From Salipiger sp. H15 (GTDB taxonomy: Bacteria; Pseudomonadota; Alphaproteobacteria; Rhodobacterales; Rhodobacteraceae): DNA of 64,000 nt. Under the pieces are notes generated by a model. The model did no database searches, was not told where the DNA came from, and saw only the letters and a list, made by a program, of their open reading frames with translations. The stretch lies in contig NZ_CP123384.1 in the NCBI RefSeq assembly GCF_040409955.1, positions 2,117,501 through 2,181,500 of the forward strand, given 5' to 3'. Shown here in pieces: positions 27,402 to 37,919 of this stretch; the first letter of the stretch is position 1; every line of letters starts with the position of its first letter. A program made the translations under genes and the position numbers.

Positions 27402-27600
27402 CTTCTTTGTTGCAGCGGGAAAAACGCCAAGTGACGGACCCTTGGGGTTCGATGTTCACATGGCCTCATCCCGCTTGCCGGTCATCGAAACAGAACGGGC
27501 GCAAAAAGCAAGCATTGCCTTAGGGTCAGCACGCGCTTGGGTTTGACAGGTCACCGAACCTGCCCTTAGCGTTTGCAGTGACCCATACGGAGAGGCCCTG

Positions 27601-29421
<1,821 letters not shown>

Positions 29422-29520
29422 GGGTTGTGGTTTCGCGGCGGCATTTCTCTGCCGACCGAGAGAAAAATAGACTTGGATGTGGATCCCCGGTCGTGGGATG
29501 ATTATGCACGATAGAACGAA

Positions 29521-29540
29521 GCACAGACTCGAATCTGTGC
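29521..29540. promoter_or_regulatory. Palindrome upstream of minC
   Basis: GCACAGA (29521-29527) and TCTGTGC (29534-29540) flank CTCGAA, giving a near-perfect 20-bp palindrome with a TCGA core, 31 bp before the minC start. It could be an operator or a stable hairpin in the leader. It does not match the alphaproteobacterial LexA box (GAAC-N7-GTTC). Confidence 0.45.
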
Positions 29541-29571
29541 CAGGCCCGAGAGCAGAAGGCTAAGAACAAGC

Positions 29572-30384
29572 GTGCAGACAGACGTCGCCAGCGGCAACAT
29601 CGATGGTGTCGGGACGACACTGAAACCCTTCCAGTTCCGGGGGCGGTTCCTGACCGCCCTGGCCCTGCGCCTCAGCACGGCGCCGGACGCGCGGTTCTAC
29701 GAGATGCTGGCCGACCGGCTGGAGAAGACCCCGAACTTCTTCACCGACGCGCCGGTGATCATCGACCTCGAGCAGTCGCAGGCGCAGATCACCGCCGAGG
29801 CGCTGACCGAGCTGGTCGCCGACCTGCGCCGCCGCGAGCTTGCGGTGTTCGGCGTGCAGGGCGGGGACGAGGCGCTGCGCGCCGCCGCCGCCGGGCTCGG
29901 CCTGATCACGGTGACCGGGGGGCGTGACGCGCCGCTGCGCGGGGCGCTGCCGAGCTCCGAGCAGAAGCGCCCGAGCCGGGTCTTCCCGGACCGTGCCGCC
30001 GCGCCGGAGTCCCAGCCCGAGCCGGAGCCCGCGCCGGCCCCGCAGCGGCTGGCGCCGGAGAACAAGATCGTGACCATGCCGGTGCGCTCGGGCCAGACCG
30101 TGATCGCCGACAAGGGCGACCTGACCGTGGTCGGCCCGGTGAGCTCGGGTGCCGAGCTCTTCGCCGCCGGCAACATCCACGTCTACGGCCGCATGCGCGG
30201 CCGCGCCTTCGCCGGCATCGACGGCGACGAGAACGCCCGCATCTTCTGCCAGTCCCTCGACGCGGAACTGCTGGCCATCGCCGGTCTCTACCGGACCTCG
30301 GACAGCCTCGGCGCCGACGTGCGTCACAAGATGGTGCAGATTTACCTCGAGGACGAACGGCTGATCGTCGCGCCGTTCGCATGA
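29572..30384 (+). CDS. minC: Septum site-determining protein MinC
   Basis: 270 residues. FtsZ polymerisation inhibitor that, with MinD, blocks division near the poles. The N-terminal domain (about 15-105) contacts FtsZ. A Pro/Glu/Ala-rich linker (about 140-165) follows. The C-terminal beta-helical domain (about 168-270) has the family blocks SGQTVIADKGDLTVVGPVSSGAELFAAGNIHVYGRMRGRAFAG split over about 170-215. It begins at GTG 29572 with only a weak AAGG upstream. First gene of minCDE; 25 bp to minD. Confidence 0.93.
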   Translation: MQTDVASGNIDGVGTTLKPFQFRGRFLTALALRLSTAPDARFYEMLADRLEKTPNFFTDAPVIIDLEQSQAQITAEALTELVADLRRRELAVFGVQGGDEALRAAAAGLGLITVTGGRDAPLRGALPSSEQKRPSRVFPDRAAAPESQPEPEPAPAPQRLAPENKIVTMPVRSGQTVIADKGDLTVVGPVSSGAELFAAGNIHVYGRMRGRAFAGIDGDENARIFCQSLDAELLAIAGLYRTSDSLGADVRHKMVQIYLEDERLIVAPFA

Positions 30385-30409
30385 CCTCGGCATTCAACAG
30401 GAGCCGCCA

Positions 30410-31228
30410 GTGAGCAAAGTTATCGTTGTGACCTCGGGCAAGGGTGGCGTGGGCAAGACCACGTCCTCCGCTGCCATCAGCGCGGGCCTCGCATCGCGCG
30501 GGCACCGCACCGTCGTGATCGACTTCGACGTGGGTCTGCGCAACCTCGACATGATCATGGGATGCGAGCGCCGCGTGGTGTTCGACTTCATCAACGTGAT
30601 CCAGGGCGATGCCAAGCTGAACCAGGCGCTGATCCGCGACCGCCGGCTCGACAACCTCTACGTGCTGCCGACCTCGCAGACCCGCGACAAGGACGCGCTC
30701 ACGCAGGAAGGCGTCGAGAAGGTGCTGAACGAGCTGCGCCAGGAGTTCGACTACATCATCTGCGACAGCCCCGCGGGCATCGAGCGCGGCGCGCAGCTGG
30801 CCATGTACTACGCCGACGAGGCCGTGGTCGTGACCAACCCCGAGGTTTCCTCGGTGCGTGACAGCGACCGGATGCTGGGCCTGCTCAGCTCCAAGACCGC
30901 CCGCGCCGAGCGCGGCGAGGAAGAGCAGATCAAGAGCCACCTGCTGCTCACCCGCTTCGACCCGAAACGCTCGGGCGACGGCGAGATGATGTCGGTCGAG
31001 GACGTGCTCGAGATCCTCGCGATCCCGCTGGTGGGCGTGATCCCGGAAAGCCCCGCGGTGCTGCGCGCGTCGAACGTCGGCGTGCCGGTCATCCTGAACG
31101 AGAAGTGCCGTGCGGCCACCGCCTACGAGGAAGCCGTCGCGCGCCTCGACGGCGAGGACCTGCCGATGAAGATCGAGGGTGAGAAGGTTCCGGGTCTGAT
31201 GTCCCGTCTCTTCGGGAGGACCGCATGA
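30410..31228 (+). CDS. minD: Septum site-determining ATPase MinD
   Basis: 272 residues. Membrane-cycling ParA/MinD ATPase that recruits MinC and is released by MinE. The deviant Walker A KGGVGKT lies at about 11-17, followed by DFDVGLRNLD. CDSPAGIERGAQLA carries the Walker B/switch II region. The C-terminus (SRLFGR within GLMSRLFGRTA) is the amphipathic membrane-targeting helix. ATG 30410. Its stop overlaps the minE start by 4 bp. Confidence 0.97.
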   Translation: MSKVIVVTSGKGGVGKTTSSAAISAGLASRGHRTVVIDFDVGLRNLDMIMGCERRVVFDFINVIQGDAKLNQALIRDRRLDNLYVLPTSQTRDKDALTQEGVEKVLNELRQEFDYIICDSPAGIERGAQLAMYYADEAVVVTNPEVSSVRDSDRMLGLLSSKTARAERGEEEQIKSHLLLTRFDPKRSGDGEMMSVEDVLEILAIPLVGVIPESPAVLRASNVGVPVILNEKCRAATAYEEAVARLDGEDLPMKIEGEKVPGLMSRLFGRTA

Positions 31229-31542
31229 ATCTTTTCGGCTTCACCTTCAACCGCAAACCGAGATCCTCGGCCCAGGCCAAGGAACGCCTGCAGATCCTTC
31301 TCGCGCACGAGCGCGGGTCGGGTCCCAGCGCGGACTTCCTGCCGCTGCTGCAGCGCGACATCGTCGAAGCGATCAAGCGCTACGTGCAGGTGAGTGACGA
31401 TGCCGTTGGAATCCGCATGGATTCCATCGGCGACGTCTCCAGCCTCGAGATCAACATCGAGCTGCCGTCCGATCCGAAGGCCGAGGCGAAGACCGAGGCC
31501 AAGGCGGACAAGCCGGAGCAGAAAGCAGCGGCGAAGGGCTGA
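31225..31542 (+). CDS. minE: Cell division topological specificity factor MinE
   Basis: 105 residues, slightly longer than E. coli MinE. The N-terminal membrane-binding and anti-MinCD segment (NLFGFTFN, then KERLQILLAHER) is clear, followed by the dimerisation domain with DIVEAIKRYVQV and a D-x-x-SSLEINIELP strand. A charged Ala/Lys/Glu tail (SDPKAEAKTEAKADKPEQ) is a lineage extension. Overlaps minD by ATGA, so translation is coupled. Confidence 0.95.
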   Translation: MNLFGFTFNRKPRSSAQAKERLQILLAHERGSGPSADFLPLLQRDIVEAIKRYVQVSDDAVGIRMDSIGDVSSLEINIELPSDPKAEAKTEAKADKPEQKAAAKG

Positions 31543-31703
31543 GGCCCCTCGCCGTTCCTGCATCTTGCGCGGACCTGTTGCCGGGGCGGCCCCTGCCGCC
31601 GCGGATGCCCGGCGGGCCTTTGCCGCCGGTCGGTGATGACCCCGTGTGCCGAGGGCGCGCTCTCTTTCCCGTAGCGTGCCCATGGCGCGCGCCCGGAACC
31701 AGC

Positions 31704-31750
31704 GGGGCTCTGCCCCCGCCCGCCGAGGCGGACGTCCCGGGGATATTTCC
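31704..31750. repeat. Structured intergenic repeat, copy C
   Basis: GGGGC-TCT-GCCCC hairpin (31704-31716), a CGCC-GA-GGCG hairpin (31721-31730), then CCCGGGGATATTTCC (31736-31750). Same order and tail as copies at 1696 and 23141. It lies in the 295-bp gap between minE and the Hsp70-like gene; I see no gene in the rest of that gap. Confidence 0.65.
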
Positions 31751-31837
31751 GCCTGACGGACGGGGCGGGCGTTTCGCCCTTGCCCCCGTTTCGCGTTTTC
31801 GGTAGCCCCGGCGCTTTCCAGGCCTTGGGAGCGTGCC

Positions 31838-33100
31838 ATGTCTGCGAGCGGCGACTGTCTTGCGATCGATTTCGGAACCTCCAACTCCGCGGCGGGCATC
31901 GTCGAGGACGGCGCGGTGCGCCTGCTGCAGATCGAGGCCGGGGCCGAGACCCTGCCCACCGCCGTGTTCTTCCCCGAGGAGGGCGGCATGCGCATCGGCA
32001 TGGCCGCCTCGGAGGCGCTGATCGCCGGCGAGGAGGGGCGCTACATGCGCGCGCTGAAGAGCGTGCTCGGCACCGCGCTCTTCCATGAAAAGCGGCTGAT
32101 CGGCGGCAAGCGCCGGACGCTGGCCGAGATCGTCACCGCCTTCCTTGCCGAGGTGAAGGCGCGGGCCGAGGCGCAGGCGGGGCGGCAGTTCACCCGCGCG
32201 CTCTCGGGCCGGCCGGTGCATTTCCACTCGGGCGACGCCGAGCGCGACGCGCGGGCCGAGGAAGACCTGCGCGGCTGCTACCTCGCCGCGGGCTTCAAGA
32301 GCGTCGAGATGATGTTCGAGCCGGAGGCGGCGGCGCTCGCGAGCCGCATCGCCGAGGGCACGGGCGGCACTGGGCTCATCGTCGACATCGGCGGCGGCAC
32401 CTCGGACTTCACCGTCTTCCGCAGCGCCGGTGACGGCATCGCCATCTCGGCCAGCCACGGCATCCGGCTCGGCGGCACGGATTTCGACCACGCGGTCTCG
32501 ATGCGCCATGCCATGCCGCTGCTGGGGCTCGGCGGCGCGCTGCGGCGGGATTTCGGCGAGGGGCTGCTGCCGGTGCCGAACGCGCTTTACGTGGACCTTT
32601 CGACCTGGGCGAAGATCCCCTTCCTCTACAACCGCGACACCGAGCGCGCGGTCGAGGACATGCTGCGCCACGCGGTCGAGCCGAAGCCGATGCAGCGCCT
32701 GCAGGCGGTGATCACCGACGAGCTCGGCCACGAACTGGCCTTCGCCGTGGAGCGCGGCAAGATCGCCGCGAATTCCGGCACGGCCGGATCCGAGATCGGC
32801 ATGGGGATGATCGAGCCCGGGCTCGGCGCGCGGGTCACGCCGGGCACGCTCAACGCCGCGCTCGGCGAGGCGCGCGAGGCGCTGCGCATGGCGATCTACG
32901 AGACGCTGATGCTGGCGCAGGTCTCGCCGATGCAGGTTGACAGCGTGGTGCTGGTGGGCGGCTCGAGCCTCATGGCGCTGGTCGCGGACGAGGCGCGGGC
33001 GGTCTGCCCGGGTGCGGCGCTGCACCGCTCCGAGGCCTTCACCGCGGTGGTGGACGGGCTGGCCTGGGCGACCGCGGGTCGGGGCGTGGCGCGCGGCTGA
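31838..33100 (+). CDS. Hsp70-family protein (YegD-like)
   Basis: 420 residues. It has the actin/Hsp70 nucleotide-binding domain only: phosphate 1 motif DFGTSNSAAG near 10-19, phosphate 2 motif VDIGGGTSDF near 182-191, and adenosine motif LVGGSSLMALV near 370-380. The substrate-binding beta-sandwich and lid of DnaK are absent, as in the YegD subgroup of unknown role. An insert at about 220-330 contains aromatic and arginine-rich helices. ATG 31838. Monocistronic between minE and the deacylase gene. Confidence 0.88.
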   Translation: MSASGDCLAIDFGTSNSAAGIVEDGAVRLLQIEAGAETLPTAVFFPEEGGMRIGMAASEALIAGEEGRYMRALKSVLGTALFHEKRLIGGKRRTLAEIVTAFLAEVKARAEAQAGRQFTRALSGRPVHFHSGDAERDARAEEDLRGCYLAAGFKSVEMMFEPEAAALASRIAEGTGGTGLIVDIGGGTSDFTVFRSAGDGIAISASHGIRLGGTDFDHAVSMRHAMPLLGLGGALRRDFGEGLLPVPNALYVDLSTWAKIPFLYNRDTERAVEDMLRHAVEPKPMQRLQAVITDELGHELAFAVERGKIAANSGTAGSEIGMGMIEPGLGARVTPGTLNAALGEAREALRMAIYETLMLAQVSPMQVDSVVLVGGSSLMALVADEARAVCPGAALHRSEAFTAVVDGLAWATAGRGVARG

Positions 33101-33216
33101 AGAACGGGCAGTTGCGCCGCGCCCGGGGCGAAAGCCGGGGCGGGGTCCCGCGGCCCCCTTGTGGCCGGCGCGCAGGCAGGCTTAGGTCGGCGCCGAAGAC
33201 AGACCAAGGACGCCGC

Positions 33217-34383
33217 ATGACCCCCCGCCTTTCCCCGCGCGAGCTTCTGGAGAAGCTCGTTTCCTTTCCCACCGTCAGCACCGGCAGCAACCTCGACCTG
33301 ATCGGTTGGACCGAGGACTACCTCGCCAGCCACGGCATCGCGAGCCACCGCCACGCCAAGCCCTCGGAGCCCGATCTGAAGGCGGCGCTCTTTGCCCACG
33401 TGGGGCCCGAGGAGGAGGGCGGCGTGGTGCTCTCGGGGCACACCGACGTGGTGCCGGTCGAGGGGCAGGACTGGAGCTCGGACCCCTGGGTGCTGACCGA
33501 GCGCGACGGGCGGCTCTACGGGCGCGGATCGACCGACATGAAGGCCTTTGACGCGCTGGCGATCTGGGCGATGGTCGAGGCGCGGCACCGCGGCGTCAGG
33601 CGGCCGCTGCAGCTGGCGTTCAGCTACGACGAGGAAATCGGCTGCGCCGGGGCGATCGACCTCGTCGCCGCGATGCAGGGCGTGGTGCCCAAGGCCAGCG
33701 CGGTGATCGTCGGCGAGCCCACGATGCTGAAGCCGGTGACCGGCCACAAGGGCGGCATCAGCTTCGACGTGCATGTCCACGGCTTCGAGGTGCACAGCTC
33801 GATCCTCGAGACCGGCGTCTCGGCGATCATGTGGGGCGCGAAGCTGATCGACTGGTGCAACGCGGTGAACGCCGAGAACGCCGCGGCCGCGCCGGGGCCG
33901 GTGGCGGCGCTCTTCACGCCGCCCTACACCAACGTCCACGTCGGGCAGATCCGCGGTGGCACGGCGCAGAACATCACCGCCAAGGACTGCTGGTTCCCGC
34001 TGGGCTTCCGCGTCGTGCCGGGCGAGGACCCGGACCACTGGCGCGGGCGGCTGCTCGACAAGGTGGCCGAGCTCAACGCCGAGATGCAGGCGGTGCGCCC
34101 CGAGGCGTGGATCGAGGTGAAGGGGGCCTTCAACCTGCCGCCCTTCGCGCCCACCGAGGGCAACCGCGCCGAGGAGATGGTGCGCCAGATCACTGGCGAC
34201 AACGCCAGGCGCCATGTCAGCTACGGCACAGAGGCGAGCCATTTCCAGGCGGGCGGCTACGACGTTGTCGTCTGCGGGCCGGGCGACATCGGCATTGCAC
34301 ACCAGCCGGACGAGTCGATCGCGGTCTCGCAGCTCGAGGCCGGGCAGGCCTTCATGGAGAAGCTCCTGGAGCGGCTGGCATGA
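33217..34383 (+). CDS. argE: M20 deacylase, acetylornithine deacetylase-like (ArgE)
   Basis: 388 residues from ATG 33217, preceded by AAGGA. Zinc metallopeptidase family M20: metal site motifs SGHTDVVPVEGQDW and GRGSTDMKA (bridging Asp), DEEIGCAGA with the catalytic Glu, and the lid domain inserted at about 175-290. The alphaproteobacterial ArgE group hydrolyses N2-acetylornithine. Because the next gene is an amino-acid oxidase-like flavoprotein and an aminoacylase follows, it may instead act in catabolism of N-acylated amino acids. Overlaps the next gene by ATGA. Confidence 0.85.
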   Translation: MTPRLSPRELLEKLVSFPTVSTGSNLDLIGWTEDYLASHGIASHRHAKPSEPDLKAALFAHVGPEEEGGVVLSGHTDVVPVEGQDWSSDPWVLTERDGRLYGRGSTDMKAFDALAIWAMVEARHRGVRRPLQLAFSYDEEIGCAGAIDLVAAMQGVVPKASAVIVGEPTMLKPVTGHKGGISFDVHVHGFEVHSSILETGVSAIMWGAKLIDWCNAVNAENAAAAPGPVAALFTPPYTNVHVGQIRGGTAQNITAKDCWFPLGFRVVPGEDPDHWRGRLLDKVAELNAEMQAVRPEAWIEVKGAFNLPPFAPTEGNRAEEMVRQITGDNARRHVSYGTEASHFQAGGYDVVVCGPGDIGIAHQPDESIAVSQLEAGQAFMEKLLERLA

Positions 34384-35729
34384 GCGTTACCTTTCCCCTT
34401 CCCGAGGTGATCCCGGCGGAACACGCGGGCGATCTGCCCGAGGTCGCCGACCTCGTGGTCATCGGCGGCGGCGTCATCGGCACCTGCACGGCGCTCTTCG
34501 CCAACCGCGCGGGGCTCAAGGTGGTGCTGCTCGAGAAGGGCCGCATCGCCGCCGAGCAGAGCTCGCGCAACTGGGGCTGGATCCGGGTGCAGGGGCGCGA
34601 CCTTGCCGAGATCCCCGTGGCCATGGAGGCGCAGCGGCTCTGGCAGGAGCTGGACCAGCTCTGCGAGGGGCGGCTCGGCACCCGCACCGTGGGCGTCGGC
34701 TACCTTGCCAAGACCGAGGCCGAGATGGGGAATTTCGCGGGCTGGCTCGAGCAGGCGAAACCGCTCGGCGTCAGCTCGGAGCTGCTGGGCGCGGCCGAGA
34801 CCAAGGCGCTGACCGGGGCCACCGACAGCCCCTGGGTCGGCATGCTGCACACGCCCACCGACATGAAGGGCGAGCCCTGGGTGGCGGTGCCGGAACTGGC
34901 GCGGCTCGCCGCCTCCGAGGGCGTCATCGTGCGCGAGCGCTGCGCGGTCCGCGGGCTCGAGCGCAGCGGCGGGGCAGTCACCGGGGTGGTCACCGAGGCG
35001 GGCACGGTGCGCTGCGCGCAGGCGGTGCTCGCGGGCGGGGCCTGGTCCGGGCTCTTCCTGCGCCGCCACGGGGTGAGCCTGCCGCAGCTCTCGGTGCGCT
35101 CCACCGCCATGGCCACCGCGCCGCTGCCGCAGGTGGCGAACAAGGCGGCGGTGGACGACGTGCTGGCCTTCCGCCCGCGCGCCGACGGCGGCTACACGCT
35201 GGCGCCCTCGGCCTTCTCCGAGCTCTTCCTCGGCCCCGACGCGCTGCGCCACGCGCGGCCCTACCTCGCGCTCGCCCGGCAGGGCAGCTTCGACGTGCAT
35301 TTCCGCGCCAAGGCCCCGGCGGGCTATCCCGATGCCTGGGGCACGCCGCGCAGCTGGCGCGACGACGAGGAGAGCCCCTTCGAGCGGATGCGCATCCTCT
35401 CGCCCGCGCCCAACGCCGGCCGGGTCGCAACGACCCGCGCGCAGTTCGCGCAGCATTTCCCGCAGATGGGCGACGTGCCGCTGCAGGCCAGCTGGGCGGG
35501 GATGATCGACGTGATGCCCGACGTCGTGCCGGTGGTGGACCAGGTGGCGCAGATCCCCGGGCTGATCGTCGCCACGGGCATGTGCGGGCACGGCTTCGGC
35601 ATCGGGCCGGGTTTCGGCCGGGTGGTCGCCGACATGGTGCTTGGGCGGGATCCGGGCCACGACCTGACGCGCTTCCGCCTGTCGCGCTTCACCGACGGCA
35701 GCAAGCTGGTGCCGGGGCCGAACCTCTAG
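34380..35729 (+). CDS. FAD-dependent amino-acid/amine oxidoreductase (DadA-like)
   Basis: 449 residues. DAO-superfamily flavoprotein: dinucleotide fold LVVIGGGVIGTCTALF (25-40) with GGGVIG at 29-34, Glu near 52 for ADP ribose, and the SSRNWGWIRVQGRD motif seen in D-amino-acid dehydrogenase and sarcosine oxidase relatives. The C-terminal GMCGHGFGIGPGFGRVVADM closes the FAD site. No signal peptide. Probably oxidises an amino acid or secondary amine to an imino/oxo acid with electrons to the respiratory chain. Overlaps the ArgE-like gene by 4 bp, so the two should share a pathway. Confidence 0.88.
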   Translation: MSVTFPLPEVIPAEHAGDLPEVADLVVIGGGVIGTCTALFANRAGLKVVLLEKGRIAAEQSSRNWGWIRVQGRDLAEIPVAMEAQRLWQELDQLCEGRLGTRTVGVGYLAKTEAEMGNFAGWLEQAKPLGVSSELLGAAETKALTGATDSPWVGMLHTPTDMKGEPWVAVPELARLAASEGVIVRERCAVRGLERSGGAVTGVVTEAGTVRCAQAVLAGGAWSGLFLRRHGVSLPQLSVRSTAMATAPLPQVANKAAVDDVLAFRPRADGGYTLAPSAFSELFLGPDALRHARPYLALARQGSFDVHFRAKAPAGYPDAWGTPRSWRDDEESPFERMRILSPAPNAGRVATTRAQFAQHFPQMGDVPLQASWAGMIDVMPDVVPVVDQVAQIPGLIVATGMCGHGFGIGPGFGRVVADMVLGRDPGHDLTRFRLSRFTDGSKLVPGPNL

Positions 35730-35862
35730 CGGCGACACCAGCCCCGGGGGAGGGCGCGCCATACGCGCTTCCCTCGGGTCACGCCCCGCCGCCGCTTGCC
35801 TCGGCGCGGAGCCGGTGGCAGGCTCCGGCCAAAATATGATCAAACAACAGGGACCTGCTGAC

Positions 35863-37026
35863 ATGCCCGTCAAGAACCGTTTCGCCGAGCTCCAGTCCGA
35901 GATCACCACCTGGCGCCGCGACATCCACGAGAACCCCGAGATCCTCTTCGAGACCCACCGCACCTCGGCGCTGGTGGCGGCAAAGCTGCGCGAGTTCGGC
36001 TGCGACGAGGTGGTCGAGGGGATCGGCCGCACCGGCGTCGTCGGCGTGATCAAGGGCAAGGCCGGCGGCTCGGGCAAGGTCATCGGCCTGCGCGCCGACA
36101 TGGACGCGCTGCCCATCCTCGAGGACACCGGGCTCGACTACGCCTCGAAGACCCCCGGCGCGATGCATGCCTGCGGCCACGATGGCCACACCGCGATGCT
36201 GCTCGGCGCCGCGAAATACCTCGCCGAGACCCGCAACTTCGACGGCACCGCCGTGGTGATCTTCCAGCCCGCCGAGGAGGGCGGCGGCGGCGGCAAGGAG
36301 ATGTGCGACGACGGCATGATGGACCGCTGGAACATCCAGGAGGTCTACGGCATGCACAACTGGCCGGGCATGCCGGTCGGCAGCTTCTCGATCCGTCCGG
36401 GCGCCTTCTTTGCCGCGACCGACGTCTTCGAGGTGACCGTCGAGGGCAAGGGCGGCCACGCCGCCAAGCCGCACGAGACGCTCGACCCCACCGTCGCCTC
36501 GGCGCAGATCGTCACCGCGCTGCAGACCATCGCCGCGCGCAACGCCAACCCGGTGACCGAGATGGTCGTCTCGGTGACCAGCTTCGAGACCTCGTCGAAG
36601 GCGTTCAACGTGATTCCGCAGCGCGTCACGCTGCGCGGCACGGTGCGCACGCTGGCGCCCGAGAACCGCGACCTCGCCGAGAAACGCATCTCGGAAATCT
36701 GCACCGGAATGGCGACCGCGCTCGGCTGCGTGGCGACGGTGGACTACACCCGCAACTACCCGGTGATGGTGAACTCCGAGGAGCAGACCGAGTTCGCCGC
36801 CGACGTGGCCCGCGCGGTGTCGGGCAACTGCCACGACGCGCCGCTGGTCATGGGCGGCGAGGATTTCGCCTTCATGCTCGAGGAGCGCCCGGGTGCTTAC
36901 ATCCTCGTCGGCAACGGCGACACGGCGGCGGTGCACCATCCCAAGTACAACTTCAACGACGAGGCGATCCCGGCCGGCTGCTCCTGGTGGGCAGAGATCA
37001 TCGAGCGCCGGATGCCCGCGGCCTGA
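35863..37026 (+). CDS. M20 amidohydrolase (hippurate hydrolase/aminoacylase type)
   Basis: 387 residues from ATG 35863 (MPVKNRFAELQSEI). M20D carboxypeptidase/aminoacylase: RRDIHENPEILFETHRTS, GLRADMDALPI, MHACGHDGHTAM (metal His/Asp), QPAEEGGGGGKEM (catalytic Glu) and a late VMGGEDFAFMLEERPG metal His segment. Releases amino acids from N-acyl or N-benzoyl conjugates or short amides. An upstream ATG at 35836 is possible. It follows the DadA-like gene by 133 bp and ends at a strong terminator. Confidence 0.9.
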   Translation: MPVKNRFAELQSEITTWRRDIHENPEILFETHRTSALVAAKLREFGCDEVVEGIGRTGVVGVIKGKAGGSGKVIGLRADMDALPILEDTGLDYASKTPGAMHACGHDGHTAMLLGAAKYLAETRNFDGTAVVIFQPAEEGGGGGKEMCDDGMMDRWNIQEVYGMHNWPGMPVGSFSIRPGAFFAATDVFEVTVEGKGGHAAKPHETLDPTVASAQIVTALQTIAARNANPVTEMVVSVTSFETSSKAFNVIPQRVTLRGTVRTLAPENRDLAEKRISEICTGMATALGCVATVDYTRNYPVMVNSEEQTEFAADVARAVSGNCHDAPLVMGGEDFAFMLEERPGAYILVGNGDTAAVHHPKYNFNDEAIPAGCSWWAEIIERRMPAA

Positions 37027-37032
37027 CCGCGC

Positions 37033-37067
37033 GCCCGGGACGGCCACGCGCCGTCCCGGGCCCCCTT
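37033..37067 (+). terminator. Terminator after the M20 amidohydrolase gene
   Basis: Perfect 11-bp stem GCCCGGGACGG (37033-37043) with CCGTCCCGGGC (37051-37061), 7-nt loop, then CCCCTTT. Confidence 0.8.
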
Positions 37068-37220
37068 TGCCGGAGGGCCCTCATTGCCCTGCCGGAGCGC
37101 ACCGCCGCGGTGCCGGTTTTCCCCCGAGAGACATCTTCCGACAGACCCGTCGACCCGGCAGCCGCATGGCCGGCCGCCGGGCCCGTTGGCCTGCGCGTTT
37201 CCGCGGTGAGGATTATTTTG

Positions 37221-37258
37221 CCCGGGTAATATTGCGCTGAAATAAACCCGGGTATAAA
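37221..37258 (+). promoter_or_regulatory. Promoter with tandem CCCGGGTA operators
   Basis: CCCGGGTA occurs at 37221-37228 and 37247-37254, each flanked by A/T runs and 26 bp apart, in an AT-rich island within GC-rich DNA. The second copy runs into TATAAAT (37253-37259), a good -10 box; TATTGC/TTGCGC around 37230-37237 would be the -35. The palindromic CCCGGG cores bracket the promoter, the arrangement expected for a repressor. The regulator is not encoded next to it. Confidence 0.55.
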
Positions 37259-37287
37259 TAACGGGCATCCAGCTGCGGAGATAGCCC

Positions 37288-37917
37288 ATGACCAACCGAC
37301 TCGACGCCCGTCTCACCGCCTTCCGCGGCCATGACCTGCTGATCCGCGGGGGAAGCCTCGAGGTCGCGCTTGCCGTCAGGGACGCGATGGCCGGGGATCC
37401 TTCGGCGCAGGTGCTTGTCTTCGACGACGCCAATGGCCGGGTGGTGGACCTCGACCTGCGCGGCGACGAGGACGAGATCGCCGCCCGCCTCGCGGCGCCG
37501 CTGCCGAGCCCGCGCGGGCGTTACCGGTCGCCCGACGTGGAGGCCCCCGAGGACGAGGCGGCCACGAAGGGGCGCGGGCGTCCGCGGCTCGGCGTGGTCT
37601 CGCGCGAGGTCACGCTGCTGCCGCGGCACTGGGACTGGCTCGCGGCGCAGCGCGGCGGCGCCTCGGCGACGCTGCGGCGGCTGGTCGACGAGGCGCGCCG
37701 GGCCGAGGGGGACGCGGCGCAGCGCAAGGCGGGGCAGGAGGCGGCCTACGCCTTCCTGCAGGCGATCGCCGGGGACCTTCCGGGCTACGAGGAGGCGGTC
37801 CGCGCGCTCTTCGCCGGCGACCGGGCGGGCCTCGAGCAACGCCTCGCGGACTGGCCCGAGGCGATCCGCAGCCATGCGCTGCGGCTTGCCTTCGGCGGTG
37901 ATGCGGAGGAGGGCTGA
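37288..37917 (+). CDS. DUF2239 family protein
   Basis: 209 residues, function unknown. The N-terminal half has the DUF2239 pattern: an AFRGHDLLIRGGSLEVALAV start, then VLVFDDANGRVVDLDLRG. A basic GRGRPRLGVVSREVTLLPRHWDWLAAQ segment (about 96-122) resembles a short DNA- or nucleotide-contacting helix-strand. A helical C-terminal half (about 125-205) follows, with ASATLRRLVDEARR. No signal or membrane segment. It is 2 bp upstream of an alpha/beta hydrolase gene and sits under a promoter with tandem CCCGGGTA sites, so the pair is probably inducible. Confidence 0.8.
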   Translation: MTNRLDARLTAFRGHDLLIRGGSLEVALAVRDAMAGDPSAQVLVFDDANGRVVDLDLRGDEDEIAARLAAPLPSPRGRYRSPDVEAPEDEAATKGRGRPRLGVVSREVTLLPRHWDWLAAQRGGASATLRRLVDEARRAEGDAAQRKAGQEAAYAFLQAIAGDLPGYEEAVRALFAGDRAGLEQRLADWPEAIRSHALRLAFGGDAEEG

Positions 37918-37919
37918 GC

